Part shown: one piece after another, positions 40,129-51,061 of the stretch | Layout of the letters: each line of letters begins with the position of its first letter | How positions within the stretch are numbered: the first letter of the stretch is position 1 | Source of the DNA: an uncultured Lachnospiraceae bacterium | GTDB taxonomy: Bacteria > Bacillota > Clostridia > Lachnospirales > Lachnospiraceae | DNA length: 64,000 nucleotides | NCBI GenBank assembly: GCA_946558465.1 | Contig: CAMNTM010000009.1 | Location: 1-64,000 of the forward strand | Direction of reading: 5' to 3' | Notes under the pieces: model-generated | Told to the model about the DNA's origin: nothing | Databases searched by the model: none | The model's input: the letters and a program-made list of their open reading frames with translations, nothing else | Program-made: the position numbers and the translations under genes

Positions 40129-42339
40129 TTAATCGGCGCCGTCGTCATCTGCCTGTTCTATCCAGGACCTTTTCACATCAGTTCCGGTCCCTTCTACAAC
40201 CGTAAGCTGTCCTTCCTGATAGATATATTCATTTGAAACACGGAATACAGTGTTACTTGAGCCCATCTGGATCACTTTAAGTACATCCCCTTCCTCAAGC
40301 TCTGTCTCCGGAAGTACAATCCTTGTATTATTTAAAAATGTACTGTTCTGCTTTTCATCATTTACATATACCCGGCTGGATTTGGTAAGATTTTCGCCGT
40401 ACAGGCTGTAGCCTTCCCCTAGATATGGAACAACATCCTTAAGAGTTACGTCCTTTACTCCCATCACCATATGTCCTTCTGTGACAGGCTCACTGCCGTC
40501 ATAAACATACTGTTTTCCATATAAAATATCATACTGAAGAAGCTCCAGATCTGCCAGATAATTTTTAGTCTGCCGTCTGTTCTGATGATAATTGAATACC
40601 GTGCCGGAATGTATATCCAGCCTGTCAAACACATCTGCCATAATCTGATAGGCCGGGATATTCCTGTCTTCTTTTTCAAGCCCGATATTATCCCAGATAA
40701 CATAATTTGTATTATAGAGATAACGGCTCCTCAAATCCTTCGCTTCAAGCCCCATCGTAGGCAGATGGTCTCCATAAAATACTACAACTGACGGTTCACC
40801 CCGCTCTTCAATGGCACGCACCAGATTACCGGCAAACTGATCCATCTCATACACCTGGTTTACATAGTATTCCCATTTATTCTTAATTCCCTCATCCGCA
40901 ATTCCCTCTACTATAATTTCCGGGTTTTCAATCAACCTTTCCTCTGGATAATCTCCGTGTCCCTGCACACTGATGCCAAAGACAAAATCCTGCTGCTCTG
41001 TCGTATCCATCGCATCCAGAATATGCTGAATCAGAATATCATCCTTCGCCCAGCCATTTTCTGTCAGCTGCAGAATGTTCATAAACTCTTTACTTGTATA
41101 GCTGTCAAACCCGATATTATTAAATACCTTTGCCCGGCTGTAAAAATTACCGCCGTTATTGTGAAGTGCATGTGTGCCATAACCAAGTGCGCCAAGCGCT
41201 GTCGCCGCACTTTCACACACCCGGTCTTTCAGCACGGTCTTATATGGATACTCTCCCGGCCCAAAATAACGCAGATTCATACCTGTGAGCACTTCAAATT
41301 CCGTATTTGCCGTGCCGGCTCCCACAGAAGGAACCTTAAAATATCCTGAGGAATAATTTTCATACATCGCCCGAAGATTCGGAGACGCATCCTTAGAGGT
41401 TGTAAAAAATTCTGATTCTGCCACGTCAAAATAAGACTCCAGCTGAATAAATATAATATTGGGAAGCTCTTCTTTTGCCCTTCCTGTTTCATTCCTTGTG
41501 ATTGTCCGGCTGCTGCTGATCTTTTCAATCGTCTTTTCATTATAACCATTCGGCTCATTGATTCCGGTATTGAATACACTGGCCATAAAGCAGTAGGGAA
41601 GTCCGTAATCCTCATAGGCAAATGCAATATTTCCAAAATAAGTTGATACAATCCTTTTCTCCACTGCTGCATCTGAGATAAATCCATATAGCACCGCGCA
41701 GACGGCAATTCCGACAAGCGCCCATACCCGGCGTATTTTCCCCTCATACTGCCCGCCGCGCTTCCACATGGATATCACCCAGATTACCACAGCGCCCAGT
41801 CCGACAACTACAATTATCAACTCGAAATTGTTAAAATAATTATGAATCAGTGAAACCGCATCCTTTGCCACCTTCAGGTCCTGTGCATTAAAAGGCGTCA
41901 CACGCTTAAGAAGCATATAACCATTCGCAACACCCAATACCAGCCAGAGGACACTAATAATAATCCGCATAAAGACACGTCGTCTAAACAAATATACCAC
42001 AGAAAATGTCATAAATATCATAAACGCATTATAAAGAAATACAAGAGGCGTTTCCGTCATATACCCCCAGGCTTCAAAAAACGAATGTCTGGATATGGCT
42101 TCGATTACAAGATTAATTACACAGGCGAGAAGTGCATGAAGCACCAGAGAAAACCGATTCATCTGCTTATAAACCGGCTTCATCTTTTTGGCAAACGCAC
42201 TGTTTCTGCGTTCCTCGATAATTCTTGCCCGTCTTTCTCTTCTGGCTGTCCAGTATGCTTTTATATCCTCTTTTTTCAGATTTTTTAACTTATGAAATCC
42301 GCCCTTTATATCCGGCTTCTTAATATGAACTTTCTTCAT
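40129..42339 (-). CDS. LTA synthase-family sulfatase-like membrane enzyme
   Basis: 736 aa. A basic cytoplasmic N-terminus (KAYWTARRERRARIIEERR) precedes four to five membrane helices (about residues 60-240). The extracytoplasmic sulfatase-like domain has NIIFIQLESYFDV, GAGTANTEFEVLTGMNL with the catalytic Thr, THALHNNGGNFYSR, SVQGHGDYP and VVFYGDHLPTMG. A C-terminal beta domain of about 120 residues (VTLKDVVPYLGEGYSLYGEN on) extends it. LtaS-type enzymes polymerise glycerol phosphate on the surface; other members transfer phosphoethanolamine or related groups, so the exact polymer is uncertain. Confidence 0.85.
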   Translation of the reverse strand: MKKVHIKKPDIKGGFHKLKNLKKEDIKAYWTARRERRARIIEERRNSAFAKKMKPVYKQMNRFSLVLHALLACVINLVIEAISRHSFFEAWGYMTETPLVFLYNAFMIFMTFSVVYLFRRRVFMRIIISVLWLVLGVANGYMLLKRVTPFNAQDLKVAKDAVSLIHNYFNNFELIIVVVGLGAVVIWVISMWKRGGQYEGKIRRVWALVGIAVCAVLYGFISDAAVEKRIVSTYFGNIAFAYEDYGLPYCFMASVFNTGINEPNGYNEKTIEKISSSRTITRNETGRAKEELPNIIFIQLESYFDVAESEFFTTSKDASPNLRAMYENYSSGYFKVPSVGAGTANTEFEVLTGMNLRYFGPGEYPYKTVLKDRVCESAATALGALGYGTHALHNNGGNFYSRAKVFNNIGFDSYTSKEFMNILQLTENGWAKDDILIQHILDAMDTTEQQDFVFGISVQGHGDYPEERLIENPEIIVEGIADEGIKNKWEYYVNQVYEMDQFAGNLVRAIEERGEPSVVVFYGDHLPTMGLEAKDLRSRYLYNTNYVIWDNIGLEKEDRNIPAYQIMADVFDRLDIHSGTVFNYHQNRRQTKNYLADLELLQYDILYGKQYVYDGSEPVTEGHMVMGVKDVTLKDVVPYLGEGYSLYGENLTKSSRVYVNDEKQNSTFLNNTRIVLPETELEEGDVLKVIQMGSSNTVFRVSNEYIYQEGQLTVVEGTGTDVKRSWIEQADDDGAD

Positions 42340-42438
42340 AATATCCCCTTAAACCTATACTTATGACTCAGCCAAACCCCAAGCCTGCTGTAAATTTGTT
42401 ACAGACCGGCCGGATTCTCAGTCCGCTGCATACTACCC

Positions 42439-45096
42439 TTACAGCTGCTTTTTCTTTATCCCGTCAAGCCTTTCCTGAACCTGCTCCATCATCTGCTTAT
42501 ACGTCTCAAGCTTTTCACGCTCTTCCATAACTTTTGTTTCCGGAGCCTTGCTTACAAATTTTTCATTCTTAAGCATCCCCTCTGCCCGCGCAATCTCTTT
42601 GCCAAGACGAGTCTCCTCCTTTGTAAGACGCTCGATTTCCTGTTCAAAATCAATCAGCTCCTCAAGCGGCACATAGACAAGAGCATCTGGTACAACAACT
42701 GATACGGCATCCTCTGCGATTCCTGCTTTATCCTGCTGGATTATAAATGCATTTGCCGCCGCCATCATCTTTGCCGAATCACTTAAAAATGCCAATCCCT
42801 CACACAGCTTCTTATCCTCACATACCACATAAATAGTTGCCTTTCTGGAGTTTGGAACATTCATTTCAGCCCGTACATTCCGTACTCCACGGATAATTTC
42901 CTTATAATGTTCCACAACATTCTCCGCATCAGGAAAACTCCATTTATCGCCGTATTCCGGCCACTGGGACATCATAAGAGATGGCTCCTCTAAAACCAGC
43001 TTGCTGTAAATCTCTTCTGTTACAAACGGCATATACGGATGGAGAAGCTTTAAGGATGTCTTTAATACCTCCTTTAAGGTCCACAAAGCATCATTTGCAC
43101 TCTCGGCATCATCCTCTGTATGATAGATACGGTATTTTGCAAGCTCAATATACCAGTCACAGAACTCATCCCACATAAAATCATAGATCTTGGACAATGC
43201 AATCCCAAGCTCAAACTTATCCAGATTCTCGGTCACATCCCTTACCAGTGTATTGCATCTGGATAGAATCCAGCCGTCTGCCGGATGGCATCCCGGCTCC
43301 TTCGGCTCCTTTGGCTCTTTATCACCAAGATTCATCAGAATAAATCTCGATGCATTCCATACCTTATTGGCAAAGTTTCGGCTTGCTTCTACTCGTTCCT
43401 GATAAAAACGCATATCGTTGCCCGGAGCATTACCTGTTACAAGCGTCATCCGAAGCGCATCTGCACCATATTTGTCGATAATCTCCAGCGGGTCAATACC
43501 ATTTCCCAGAGACTTACTCATCTTACGGCCCAGCGAATCCCGCACAAGTCCATGAATGAATACAGTATGGAAAGGAGATTTCCCTGTATGCGCATACCCT
43601 GAGAACACCATACGGATAACCCAGAAGAAAATAATATCGTAGCCTGTCACCAATACATCTGTCGGATAGAAATACTCCAGATCCTCTGTCTTTTTCGGCC
43701 AGCCTAATGTAGAAAACGGCCACAGCGCTGAGGAAAACCAAGTATCCAGCGTATCCTCATCCTGCGTAAAATGTGTATGTCCGCACTTCGGGCACGTCTC
43801 CGGCATCCCCTTCGCTACCACAATCTCGCCGCATTTGTCACAGTAATACGCCGGAATCCGGTGGCCCCACCAGATTTGCCTGGAAATACACCAGTCGCGG
43901 ATATTTTCCAGCCAGTGCAGGTAAATCTTATCAAACCTCTCGGGCACAAATTTTAAGTCCCCGTTTTTCACCGCCTCGATGGCCGGCTTTGCAAGCTCCT
44001 CCATCCTTACAAACCACTGCTGCTTAATCAGCGGCTCCACAGTCGTCTTGCACCGGTCATGGGTTCCTACATTATGGGAATGCGGAACTACCTTTACAAG
44101 AAGTCCCTGCTCCTCAAGTTCCTTCACCATAAGCTTTCTCGCTTCATAGCGTTCCATTCCCGCGTATTTCCCGCCGTTTTCATTAATTGTGGCGTCGTCG
44201 TTCATAATATTAATTTCCGGCAGATTGTGACGTTTTCCAACCTCAAAGTCATTCGGGTCATGAGCCGGCGTAATCTTAACCGCACCGGTTCCAAATTCCT
44301 TATCTACATAATAATCCGCAACAATCGGAATCTCCCGGTTCACAAGAGGAAGAATCGCCGTCTTTCCTACAATATCCTTATATCTCTCATCATCTGGATG
44401 TACAGCAATCGCAGTATCACCAAGCATCGTTTCCGGACGTGTAGTAGCAATCTCCAGAAATTCTTCGGTTCCCTTAATCGGGTATTTGATATGCCAGAAA
44501 TGTCCCTCCTGCTCCTCATGCTCTACCTCTGCATCAGAAAGGGAGGTTTTACATACCGGACACCAGTTGATGATTCTGGATCCCTTGTAAATATACCCCT
44601 CCTCATACAGCTTGATAAATACCTCCTCGACCGCCTCGGAGCAGCCCTCATCCATCGTAAACCGCTCTCTGTCCCAGTCACAGGAGGAGCCTAGCTTCTT
44701 GAGCTGTCCTTCAATCGTCCCTGCATATTCTTCCTTCCACTGCCAGGTTCTCTCTAAAAATTTCTCTCTTCCCAGCTCCTTCTTATCAATACCTTCCTCT
44801 TTCAACTGATTCGTAACCTTTACCTCTGTAGAAATAGCCGCATGATCTGTTCCCGGAACCCACAGCGCATTGTAACCCTGCATTCTTTTATAACGAATCA
44901 AAATGTCCTGCAGCGTATTATCCAAAGCATGCCCCATATGAAGCTTTCCCGTAATATTCGGCGGCGGCATCACGGTCGTAAAAGGCTTTCTGCTCTTATC
45001 TGCCTCTGCATGAAAATACTTATTCTCACACCATCTTTCATACAGCTTTGCCTCAATCTCTTTTGGATTATAGGTTGTTTCCAAATTCTGGCTCAT
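42439..45096 (-). CDS. valS: Valyl-tRNA synthetase
   Basis: 885 aa class I synthetase: [20 protein letters not shown] contains the HIGH-type motif, [17 protein letters not shown] is KMSKS. CP1 editing domain ([18 protein letters not shown]), zinc-like CDKCGEIV...CPKCGH, and a C-terminal coiled-coil arm ([20 protein letters not shown]). Length and order are typical of bacterial ValS. It is preceded by a T-box leader whose specifier reads GUA (Val). Confidence 0.97.
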   Translation of the reverse strand: MSQNLETTYNPKEIEAKLYERWCENKYFHAEADKSRKPFTTVMPPPNITGKLHMGHALDNTLQDILIRYKRMQGYNALWVPGTDHAAISTEVKVTNQLKEEGIDKKELGREKFLERTWQWKEEYAGTIEGQLKKLGSSCDWDRERFTMDEGCSEAVEEVFIKLYEEGYIYKGSRIINWCPVCKTSLSDAEVEHEEQEGHFWHIKYPIKGTEEFLEIATTRPETMLGDTAIAVHPDDERYKDIVGKTAILPLVNREIPIVADYYVDKEFGTGAVKITPAHDPNDFEVGKRHNLPEINIMNDDATINENGGKYAGMERYEARKLMVKELEEQGLLVKVVPHSHNVGTHDRCKTTVEPLIKQQWFVRMEELAKPAIEAVKNGDLKFVPERFDKIYLHWLENIRDWCISRQIWWGHRIPAYYCDKCGEIVVAKGMPETCPKCGHTHFTQDEDTLDTWFSSALWPFSTLGWPKKTEDLEYFYPTDVLVTGYDIIFFWVIRMVFSGYAHTGKSPFHTVFIHGLVRDSLGRKMSKSLGNGIDPLEIIDKYGADALRMTLVTGNAPGNDMRFYQERVEASRNFANKVWNASRFILMNLGDKEPKEPKEPGCHPADGWILSRCNTLVRDVTENLDKFELGIALSKIYDFMWDEFCDWYIELAKYRIYHTEDDAESANDALWTLKEVLKTSLKLLHPYMPFVTEEIYSKLVLEEPSLMMSQWPEYGDKWSFPDAENVVEHYKEIIRGVRNVRAEMNVPNSRKATIYVVCEDKKLCEGLAFLSDSAKMMAAANAFIIQQDKAGIAEDAVSVVVPDALVYVPLEELIDFEQEIERLTKEETRLGKEIARAEGMLKNEKFVSKAPETKVMEEREKLETYKQMMEQVQERLDGIKKKQL

Positions 45097-45149
45097 TGCG
45101 TTTCCTCCTCTTTCGCGCTCTCAGATTTTCACATTTTATTCACACTTCA

Positions 45150-45482
45150 GGGCGCAAAAAACCGCCCTTTATTATGGGATAAAGGGCGGTGTAAACCGCG
45201 GTACCACCTTTATTATACAGAAAAACTGTCTTCTATATCTCTCCTCTTATTCTATAACGTGAACGACTCCGGGAGGACCTAGCTTCTATCCTCTCCGCAT
45301 CACAGACACACTTGAATGTCTGTCTGATTCACCGCCTTGCAGGAATAAAAGTTCAGCTCTCCGGCTCGGAAGCTACCTTCCGCACGTTACATTCTCAAGC
45401 GCCTCTCAGCCTCCGGGCAGCTCTCTCTGTCAGGGTAATCCGTGCGTACTCCTCTTCTTCAATGCCTCTGCTTTTTAAACTA
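45150..45482 (-). ncRNA. Valine T-box leader of valS
   Basis: Antiterminator core TGGTACCGCGG at 45197-45207 (minus strand), followed by the terminator ACCGCCCTTT...AAAGGGCGGT (45161-45190) and TTTTTT. Stem I bottom CGCACG/CGTGCG (45441-45446 with 45381-45386) closes a loop holding GAATGTAACG; GTA (45388-45390) followed by A fits a valine specifier codon. Uncharged tRNA-Val would stabilise the antiterminator and allow valS transcription. Confidence 0.92.
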
Positions 45483-45488
45483 TTGATT

Positions 45489-45517
45489 ATCATAGCCACA
45501 GGAACAAGATTTGTCAA
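45489..45517 (-). promoter_or_regulatory. valS promoter, TTGACA-N17-TATGAT
   Basis: Consensus -35 TTGACA (45512-45517) with -10 TATGAT (45489-45494) at 17 bases, just upstream of the T-box leader. Confidence 0.85.
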
Positions 45518-45625
45518 GGCTGAGACCGGAATTTTCAGAAAGTCTTAAGAGATTATGTTTCTTCCACTTCTTAAGGACCGGCTGCACTTCTATTGGTACA
45601 TTTGATTTATTTATTGTTACATTAC

Positions 45626-45691
45626 CATGCCGCTGCTCAAGGTGAAAATTATGAATGGACAGATATGTACGAAGGCTTTGCTAAAACCGCC
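45626..45691 (+). pseudogene. Rubrerythrin gene relic
   Basis: One frame reads HAAAQGENYEWTDMYEGFAK followed by TA, the conserved rubrerythrin/ferritin-like helix wording (GENYEWTxMYxxFAxxA). It has no start, no ribosome site and no continuation: the frame next enters the antisense of potD. About 22 codons survive. The match is from memory and short. Confidence 0.4.
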
Positions 45692-45700
45692 ATGTTCCTG

Positions 45701-47251
45701 TTATCTTTTTTTCAGCGCTCTTATTGTAAAAGCTGCCAGCACAAAGACCACCGCTCCTGCAGCCGCCCATGCCCACACCGGCACATCATGGATATTATAA
45801 CACCGTATATTAATCCACATCTGATTGATCGCCTGATTCTGCTCCTCATCAAAATACGTCATCAGCGCAGACCGTGAAATTGCCTCCTCAGTCGGATATT
45901 GTGCAAAAAGCTGCCGGTATACCTGGTCGGCGGGAGCAGTAATCACATAGTCTTTACCTTCCTTATCCTTTGAAAAGAAATATCCCACGTCATACTCCGA
46001 TACCTCCTCTTCGCTCTCCTCTGCACCATAGCACCAGTCTGCATATTCAAAAATCCGTCTATCCTCTCCACCGGAAATTACAGAGGTATATCCTACATAG
46101 TACATATTCCGAATCACATTGTCTGCTCTGGAATTAAAATTAATAAACGCTTCTGCCGCATGCTGCTTCGCGGCATCTCCATTAATTCCATTTTTCAACA
46201 TCACCCATCCGTCAAAATAAATGTTAGTGGCTTCCTCCGGCACCGCAAACGCCAGCGTAAAATCATCCTCATCTGCCTGATCCAGCGTATATACTCCATC
46301 TCCGGACCACTGAAGATTTATAACTGCCTTCCCGGTAATCATATCTGCCTTTCCGGAATCTGTTTCAAAGGAATAAGCATTATTTTTTACATCCTGCAGA
46401 TAATCCTGAACCTCTGCAAGAGTCTTCCTGGAAGTATCATTCATCTCCTTTTCCAGATTTTTCTTATAATCCGGATCGTTAAGAAATTCCTCCGACGTAA
46501 GAAGGCCGGACTTGACAGCTCCCATTGCTGCAAAATATGAATCTCTTACATTGTCCTTAATCGTAATCTGTCTGTGATATTTCGGATCATTTAATATCTT
46601 CCAGCTGGAAGCCTCCTCTTCACTCACTACCTGAGGATTATACACAATCCCTGTAATCCCCCACATATATCCTGCCGCATAGTCGCTCCAGTATCTGCCC
46701 TGTATTTCATTCTCCTCAAAAATAGATTTAATATACGGAGATACTCCATTTATATAATAATTATTATTATCCCTGGTATCAAAAAAATCCTCCGACAACG
46801 GAACAACCTGATCCTCTGCCATCAGCTTCATAATCATATATTCTGACGGGCACACCAAATCATAGGTATCCCCCAGAGTCAGCATATTGTACAAATCCTC
46901 ATTCGTACCAAATGTAGAATACTCTACCTTTACTTTAATTCCGTAGGTTTTATAATACCACTCCTCAAAATCCTCTATCATGGAATTCTCACCGATAATA
47001 TCGCCGCTGTCCAAGTCAATGGTTTCTTCCTCATCCCAGCCGCCCAGATCAATATATTCTTCCCAATTACTCACCCGCAGGGTAACTGTCTGCACATCTC
47101 TTTCTCCGCTCCCCTCCTCACCAGCTTCCTTAGAAGAAGCCAGCACAGATTTCATCGGCATAAACAGACACACACATATACACAGCAGCAAACCGGAACA
47201 CAGCCTTCTTTTCATTTTTTCCATTCTCTTTGCGATCCTTCTTCCTGTCAT
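45701..47251 (-). CDS. potD: Spermidine/putrescine-type substrate-binding protein, C-terminally anchored
   Basis: 516 aa. Signal peptide (MKRRLCSGLLLCICVCLF region), then a PotD-like solute-binding domain: LRVSNWEEYIDLG, YDLVCPSEYMIMKLMAEDQV, GYMWGITGIVYNPQVV and FDGWVMLKNGINGD. Unlike usual PotD it ends with a membrane helix (VPVWAWAAAGAVVFVLAAFT) and a basic RALKKR tail, and it has a longer acidic N-terminal part. ATG 47251 overlaps the potC stop (ATGA). It is last in the potA-B-C-D operon. Polyamine as ligand is inferred from family and operon. Confidence 0.85.
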   Translation of the reverse strand: MTGRRIAKRMEKMKRRLCSGLLLCICVCLFMPMKSVLASSKEAGEEGSGERDVQTVTLRVSNWEEYIDLGGWDEEETIDLDSGDIIGENSMIEDFEEWYYKTYGIKVKVEYSTFGTNEDLYNMLTLGDTYDLVCPSEYMIMKLMAEDQVVPLSEDFFDTRDNNNYYINGVSPYIKSIFEENEIQGRYWSDYAAGYMWGITGIVYNPQVVSEEEASSWKILNDPKYHRQITIKDNVRDSYFAAMGAVKSGLLTSEEFLNDPDYKKNLEKEMNDTSRKTLAEVQDYLQDVKNNAYSFETDSGKADMITGKAVINLQWSGDGVYTLDQADEDDFTLAFAVPEEATNIYFDGWVMLKNGINGDAAKQHAAEAFINFNSRADNVIRNMYYVGYTSVISGGEDRRIFEYADWCYGAEESEEEVSEYDVGYFFSKDKEGKDYVITAPADQVYRQLFAQYPTEEAISRSALMTYFDEEQNQAINQMWINIRCYNIHDVPVWAWAAAGAVVFVLAAFTIRALKKR

Positions 47252-48051
47252 GCCCCGTTCCTTTCCTTCTGTTCCTTCCCTGCCCGCACGGTCATCACCA
47301 CAGTAAACAGCACAACTGCAAGAAAAATAACCGTCGATAATGCCCACAAAGCTGTCTTTATATTGGTCTGGGCTCCTTTCGTTGCATTGACCACATAAGT
47401 GCTGATGGTATCAAAGGTTGCCGGCTTCGTGTAGGTAGCCACAAAATAATCGTCCAAAGACAGCGTAATCGCCAGAGCAAATCCAGACACAATCCCCGGC
47501 AATATCTGGGGTATCACAATCCTTACCAGTGCAGTAAACGGCGTTGCTCCCAGGTCAAGCGCCGCCTCATAAATACTGGAATCCATCTGCTTAAGCTTCG
47601 GTATCACTGACAAAAACACAAAGGGAGCGCAAAGCGTCACATGTCCTGCCACTAGAGGAATATAAGTATCCTTACTAATTCCAAGTACAACTACAAGCAA
47701 AATACAGATGGAAAACCCTGTAACTACATCTGCGTTCACCACCGGCACCTGATTCATTGTCATGATAACCGAAGCAGCTCCCTTTTTAGAATAGAATGCC
47801 CCGATAGCTCCCAGCGTTCCCAGTATAGTTGCAATCACCGACGCTCCCAATGCAAGCAGAAGGGTTCCGACAATCATATTTACCAGCTCCGGCGTCGTAA
47901 AAAGAGTTACATAATTATGAAGAGAAAAGCCGCGGACTGCTCCGATATTGGCAGCATCTGTAAAACTGTACACAGCAAGAATCATAATCGGCAGATACAG
48001 GAATAAAAGAATACCGATAATAATAAGATTTTTCCATATCTTTCTTATCAA
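47248..48051 (-). CDS. potC: Polyamine-type ABC transporter permease PotC
   Basis: 267 aa, about six membrane helices, with the inner-membrane component loop SIYEAALDLGATPFTALVRIVIPQILP in parts (EAAxDLGA...G signature contacting PotA). FSLHNYVTLFTTPELV is typical of PotC. It overlaps potB by four bases (ATGA) and potD likewise. Confidence 0.92.
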   Translation of the reverse strand: MIRKIWKNLIIIGILLFLYLPIMILAVYSFTDAANIGAVRGFSLHNYVTLFTTPELVNMIVGTLLLALGASVIATILGTLGAIGAFYSKKGAASVIMTMNQVPVVNADVVTGFSICILLVVVLGISKDTYIPLVAGHVTLCAPFVFLSVIPKLKQMDSSIYEAALDLGATPFTALVRIVIPQILPGIVSGFALAITLSLDDYFVATYTKPATFDTISTYVVNATKGAQTNIKTALWALSTVIFLAVVLFTVVMTVRAGKEQKERNGA

Positions 48052-48842
48052 AGCAGCGCTCCTCCTCTCGTGTTTTCCTCCTCCATTCCCCCCGTAAGAA
48101 GCGTAAACAGGCAGATGATTCCTAAAAGAATTAAAGCAATCATAGAGCCTCCGTGCCAGTTATACGCGGAGAAATAGCTTCCAATCAAGCTTCCCATAAT
48201 ATAAGTACTGTTATAAAGCATATCCAGTACAACATAATTCGTCATAGCCGGCAGAAATACCATAGACACCCCGCTTATAACTCCAGGCAGAGAAAGCGGC
48301 AGCGTCACCCTGAGAAACGCCTGTGCATCACCTGCCCCCAGATCCTTTGCCGCTTCCAAAAGTGCTCCGTCAAGCTTGGAAATGGTTGTATATATAGGCA
48401 GAATCATAAAAGGAAGAAAATCATAGCTCATACCAAGCACAGTATTTAAAAATGGATGATACGCAAGGCTTCCTTCAAGCCAGGTAAGAATTTCCTTCAG
48501 GGCGGTAATCCGAAGAGAAAAATTAATCCACATAGGCATGATAAATATCATGATCAATACAGACTTGGCCCTAAGTCTGCTGGCCGCCAGCACATAGGCT
48601 GTCGGGTAAGCCAGAAGAAGGCATACCACAGTTGTCGCAAAAGCAATTCCGAAGCTGTAAAAAAGCGTTCCAAGTGTATTAGGATCAGAAAAAAAACCTG
48701 TAAGATTCTGAAGTGTAAACTGCCCCCGGCCGTTCGTAAAAGCATAATATATCAGCACAAACAGCGGCGCCGCAACAAAAATCAGCAAAAAAAGTGCATA
48801 TGGAACTCCCAGACTCTTTCTGGAAAATCTATATTTATGCAT
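48048..48842 (-). CDS. potB: Polyamine-type ABC transporter permease PotB
   Basis: 264 aa, six membrane helices; LLEAAKDLGAGDAQAFLRVTLPLSLPG, in parts, is the coupling loop. MPMWINFSLRITALKEIL and the YDFLPFMILPIYTTISKLD block fit PotB. It lies 12 bases after potA and overlaps potC by four. Confidence 0.92.
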   Translation of the reverse strand: MHKYRFSRKSLGVPYALFLLIFVAAPLFVLIYYAFTNGRGQFTLQNLTGFFSDPNTLGTLFYSFGIAFATTVVCLLLAYPTAYVLAASRLRAKSVLIMIFIMPMWINFSLRITALKEILTWLEGSLAYHPFLNTVLGMSYDFLPFMILPIYTTISKLDGALLEAAKDLGAGDAQAFLRVTLPLSLPGVISGVSMVFLPAMTNYVVLDMLYNSTYIMGSLIGSYFSAYNWHGGSMIALILLGIICLFTLLTGGMEEENTRGGALL

Positions 48843-48854
48843 ATGTTTTCCTCC

Positions 48855-50294
48855 TCATCTCTTAACCTTAAACTTCATCTTCTCCACCGGCATCACAAGC
48901 CCTACCTGATCCTCCATATTCCAAAGATATTCATCGTCTACCACAAAATCCTGCTCCAGGTCTGTATGTATGACATAGCTGTAATGATCACCCTTATATA
49001 TCATATTGCTGATACAGCCCTGTACCAGCCCCTCCTCCTGGTCGTCTGTAAGTTCAATACTCTGCGGCTGAATAGAAATCTTAATTTTAACCTTCTCGAT
49101 ATCAATCTCTGAACCTCCGGCATCGAGAAGCGTACCGTCCTCTGACATCCTGCTTCCTTTTATAATATCCGTCAAACTGACGTCAAGAACCCTTCCATTA
49201 TATTCCAGCTCATAATTCTTGTTAATCTCTCCGTCAAAAATATTTGTATTATCCTCGGCAATCATAATGTGGATATTATCCGGCTCTACATATACTCCGA
49301 CGCGTTCTCCCGGTACCGCAGAGTTTACGGATTGCGCGACAATCTCATTTTTCCCCGATTCCACTGTAATTTCATAATGAATTCCTTTGAAGATAACTGA
49401 GGTTACATTTCCCCGGATTATCCCCTTCTCCGGTGCGGTCAAAATCACATCCTCCGGACGCACAACGGCCGTAATATGTGTACCTTCCTTCACATCGTCC
49501 ACACAGACAAATTCGCCTCCGCAGAAACGTGCTTTAAGCTCTCCAGTCATAATACCATTGAAAATGTTGCTCTCTCCGATAAAGTCTGCAACAAAAGCAT
49601 TTATCGGCTCGTTATAAATATCCTCCGGAGTCCCGATCTGCTGCATCTTACCCTCTGACATAACCACGATCTTATCTGACATGGTAAGAGCCTCCTCCTG
49701 ATCATGGGTCACATATATAAATGTAATCCCAAGCTCCCGGTGCATCTCCTTTAGCTCCAGCTGCATTTCTTTGCGCATCTTAAGGTCCAGCGCTCCAAGA
49801 GGCTCATCAAGAAGAAGAATCTCCGGTTCATTGACAACTGCCCTTGCAATCGCAACTCTCTGCTGCTGACCGCCGGATAAGGTATCAATCCTGCGCTTCT
49901 CAAATCCTTCTAGGTCAACCAGCTCCAGCACCTTTCTCACCTTTTTGGCAATCACATGCTCCGGCATCTTTTTCTGCTTCAGGCCGAAAGCGATATTTTC
50001 ATAAATATTCATATGCGGAAACAGCGCATACCGTTGGAAAACCGTATTGACTGGCCTCTTATTAGGCGGAAGCTCGGTAATCGGCTTCCCGTTAAGAAGA
50101 ATCTCTCCTTCCGTCGGGACATCAAAGCCTGCTATCATCCGCAGAGTAGTGGTTTTCCCACATCCGGATGGGCCAAGAAATGTGATAAATTCCCCTCTTT
50201 TCACCTCTAGGTTAAGATCTGAAACTGCACTGAAGCCATCCTCGTAGGTTTTTGTAATATGTTTTAATTCAATGATATTTGTCTTGTCTTCCAT
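48855..50294 (-). CDS. potA: Polyamine-type ABC transporter ATPase PotA
   Basis: 479 aa. Walker [16 protein letters not shown]-loop [13 protein letters not shown], signature [15 protein letters not shown], Walker [15 protein letters not shown]-loop [10 protein letters not shown]. The ATPase domain ends near residue 240. The C-terminal TOBE region is longer than in ordinary PotA (usually under 380 aa in total) and contains two similar blocks ([20 protein letters not shown] and [20 protein letters not shown]), suggesting a duplicated regulatory domain. ATG 50294 follows GGGGGAAAAGG. It lies 43 bases after the regulator gene. Confidence 0.92.
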   Translation of the reverse strand: MEDKTNIIELKHITKTYEDGFSAVSDLNLEVKRGEFITFLGPSGCGKTTTLRMIAGFDVPTEGEILLNGKPITELPPNKRPVNTVFQRYALFPHMNIYENIAFGLKQKKMPEHVIAKKVRKVLELVDLEGFEKRRIDTLSGGQQQRVAIARAVVNEPEILLLDEPLGALDLKMRKEMQLELKEMHRELGITFIYVTHDQEEALTMSDKIVVMSEGKMQQIGTPEDIYNEPINAFVADFIGESNIFNGIMTGELKARFCGGEFVCVDDVKEGTHITAVVRPEDVILTAPEKGIIRGNVTSVIFKGIHYEITVESGKNEIVAQSVNSAVPGERVGVYVEPDNIHIMIAEDNTNIFDGEINKNYELEYNGRVLDVSLTDIIKGSRMSEDGTLLDAGGSEIDIEKVKIKISIQPQSIELTDDQEEGLVQGCISNMIYKGDHYSYVIHTDLEQDFVVDDEYLWNMEDQVGLVMPVEKMKFKVKR

Positions 50295-50337
50295 CCTTTT
50301 CCCCCATTTATTCCCAATACATAATTGTATTAACACA

Positions 50338-50895
50338 CTAAAACGTCGGTGGTGTACTGACCCAGATAAACTTTGCCGGCCTGGCTCCCGGATTTTCAAT
50401 CCGATGTCTGCGCATTGCAGGATAATAGAAGCTTTCTCCGGCTTTTACCACATACACCTCATCACCAAGGTGAAGCTTAAGCCTTCCTGATATCAGATAT
50501 CCAAACTCTTCGCCGTCATGTGGTTTATCCTCCTCCAGAGTTTCATGAGGCTGAACCACTACCAAAAGAGGCTCCATCTGATACTTCTGAGCGGCCGGCA
50601 CAATCCACTGAATGCTGTTTCCCGCCTCGTCAATTTTTTCAAAAAAGCCTTCCTCCGAAAACACAATATGCTCTTCCTCCGCCTCCTTAAAAAAATCCGA
50701 GGCAGTCGTCCCCAGACACTCAATCAGATCCAGCAGCGTCCCCACTGACGGAGATACCTGTCCTCTCTCCAGCTGGGATATGAAGCCCTTGGTGAGCTCT
50801 GTTCTGTCTGCCAGCTCCTGCTGGGTCAACCCGTTTCGATTGCGTAAATCCTTAATCTTATTCCCTATATGTTCATTTACATATTCAAGATTCAT
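50338..50895 (-). CDS. XRE-family regulator with cupin domain (PuuR-like)
   Basis: 185 aa. N-terminal HTH ([39 protein letters not shown]) and C-terminal cupin ([39 protein letters not shown]). This layout is that of PuuR-type polyamine-responsive regulators. It is the first gene of the pot operon. Two ATSATGTTTTA boxes flank its promoter and may be its own operators. Confidence 0.88.
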   Translation of the reverse strand: MNLEYVNEHIGNKIKDLRNRNGLTQQELADRTELTKGFISQLERGQVSPSVGTLLDLIECLGTTASDFFKEAEEEHIVFSEEGFFEKIDEAGNSIQWIVPAAQKYQMEPLLVVVQPHETLEEDKPHDGEEFGYLISGRLKLHLGDEVYVVKAGESFYYPAMRRHRIENPGARPAKFIWVSTPPTF

Positions 50896-50918
50896 AAGTC
50901 AGCCTTTCTAAACTAAAA

Positions 50919-50998
50919 ATCATGTTTTACTAAACTTTTACACTGAATTTAATTATACTACTAATAAACTTTTTGTCAATTATTTGTATGATGTTTTA
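50919..50998 (-). promoter_or_regulatory. pot operon promoter with paired operator boxes
   Basis: Minus-strand -35 TTGACA (50974-50979), 16-base spacer, -10 TATAAT (50952-50957). Two copies of ATSATGTTTTA (plus strand, 50919-50929 and 50988-50998) lie 69 bases apart, downstream and upstream of the promoter. Direct AGTTTA repeats also occur in the leader. Confidence 0.65.
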
Positions 50999-51020
50999 GA
51001 AAATATTTTTTAAGTAATAA

Positions 51021-51054
51021 AAAAGACGCTTCTGTCTATTCCTAAGCGTCTTTT
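51021..51054 (-). terminator. Terminator after the PfkB kinase gene
   Basis: AAAAGACGCTT (51021-51031) and AAGCGTCTTTT (51044-51054); the minus strand continues TTTTTATTAC. It isolates the kinase from the pot promoter. Confidence 0.85.
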
Positions 51055-51061
51055 GAGCTTC

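Noticed and set aside
45312-45548. Plus-strand ORF antisense to the valS T-box
   Set aside because: It is fully explained by the structured T-box leader and valS promoter on the other strand.
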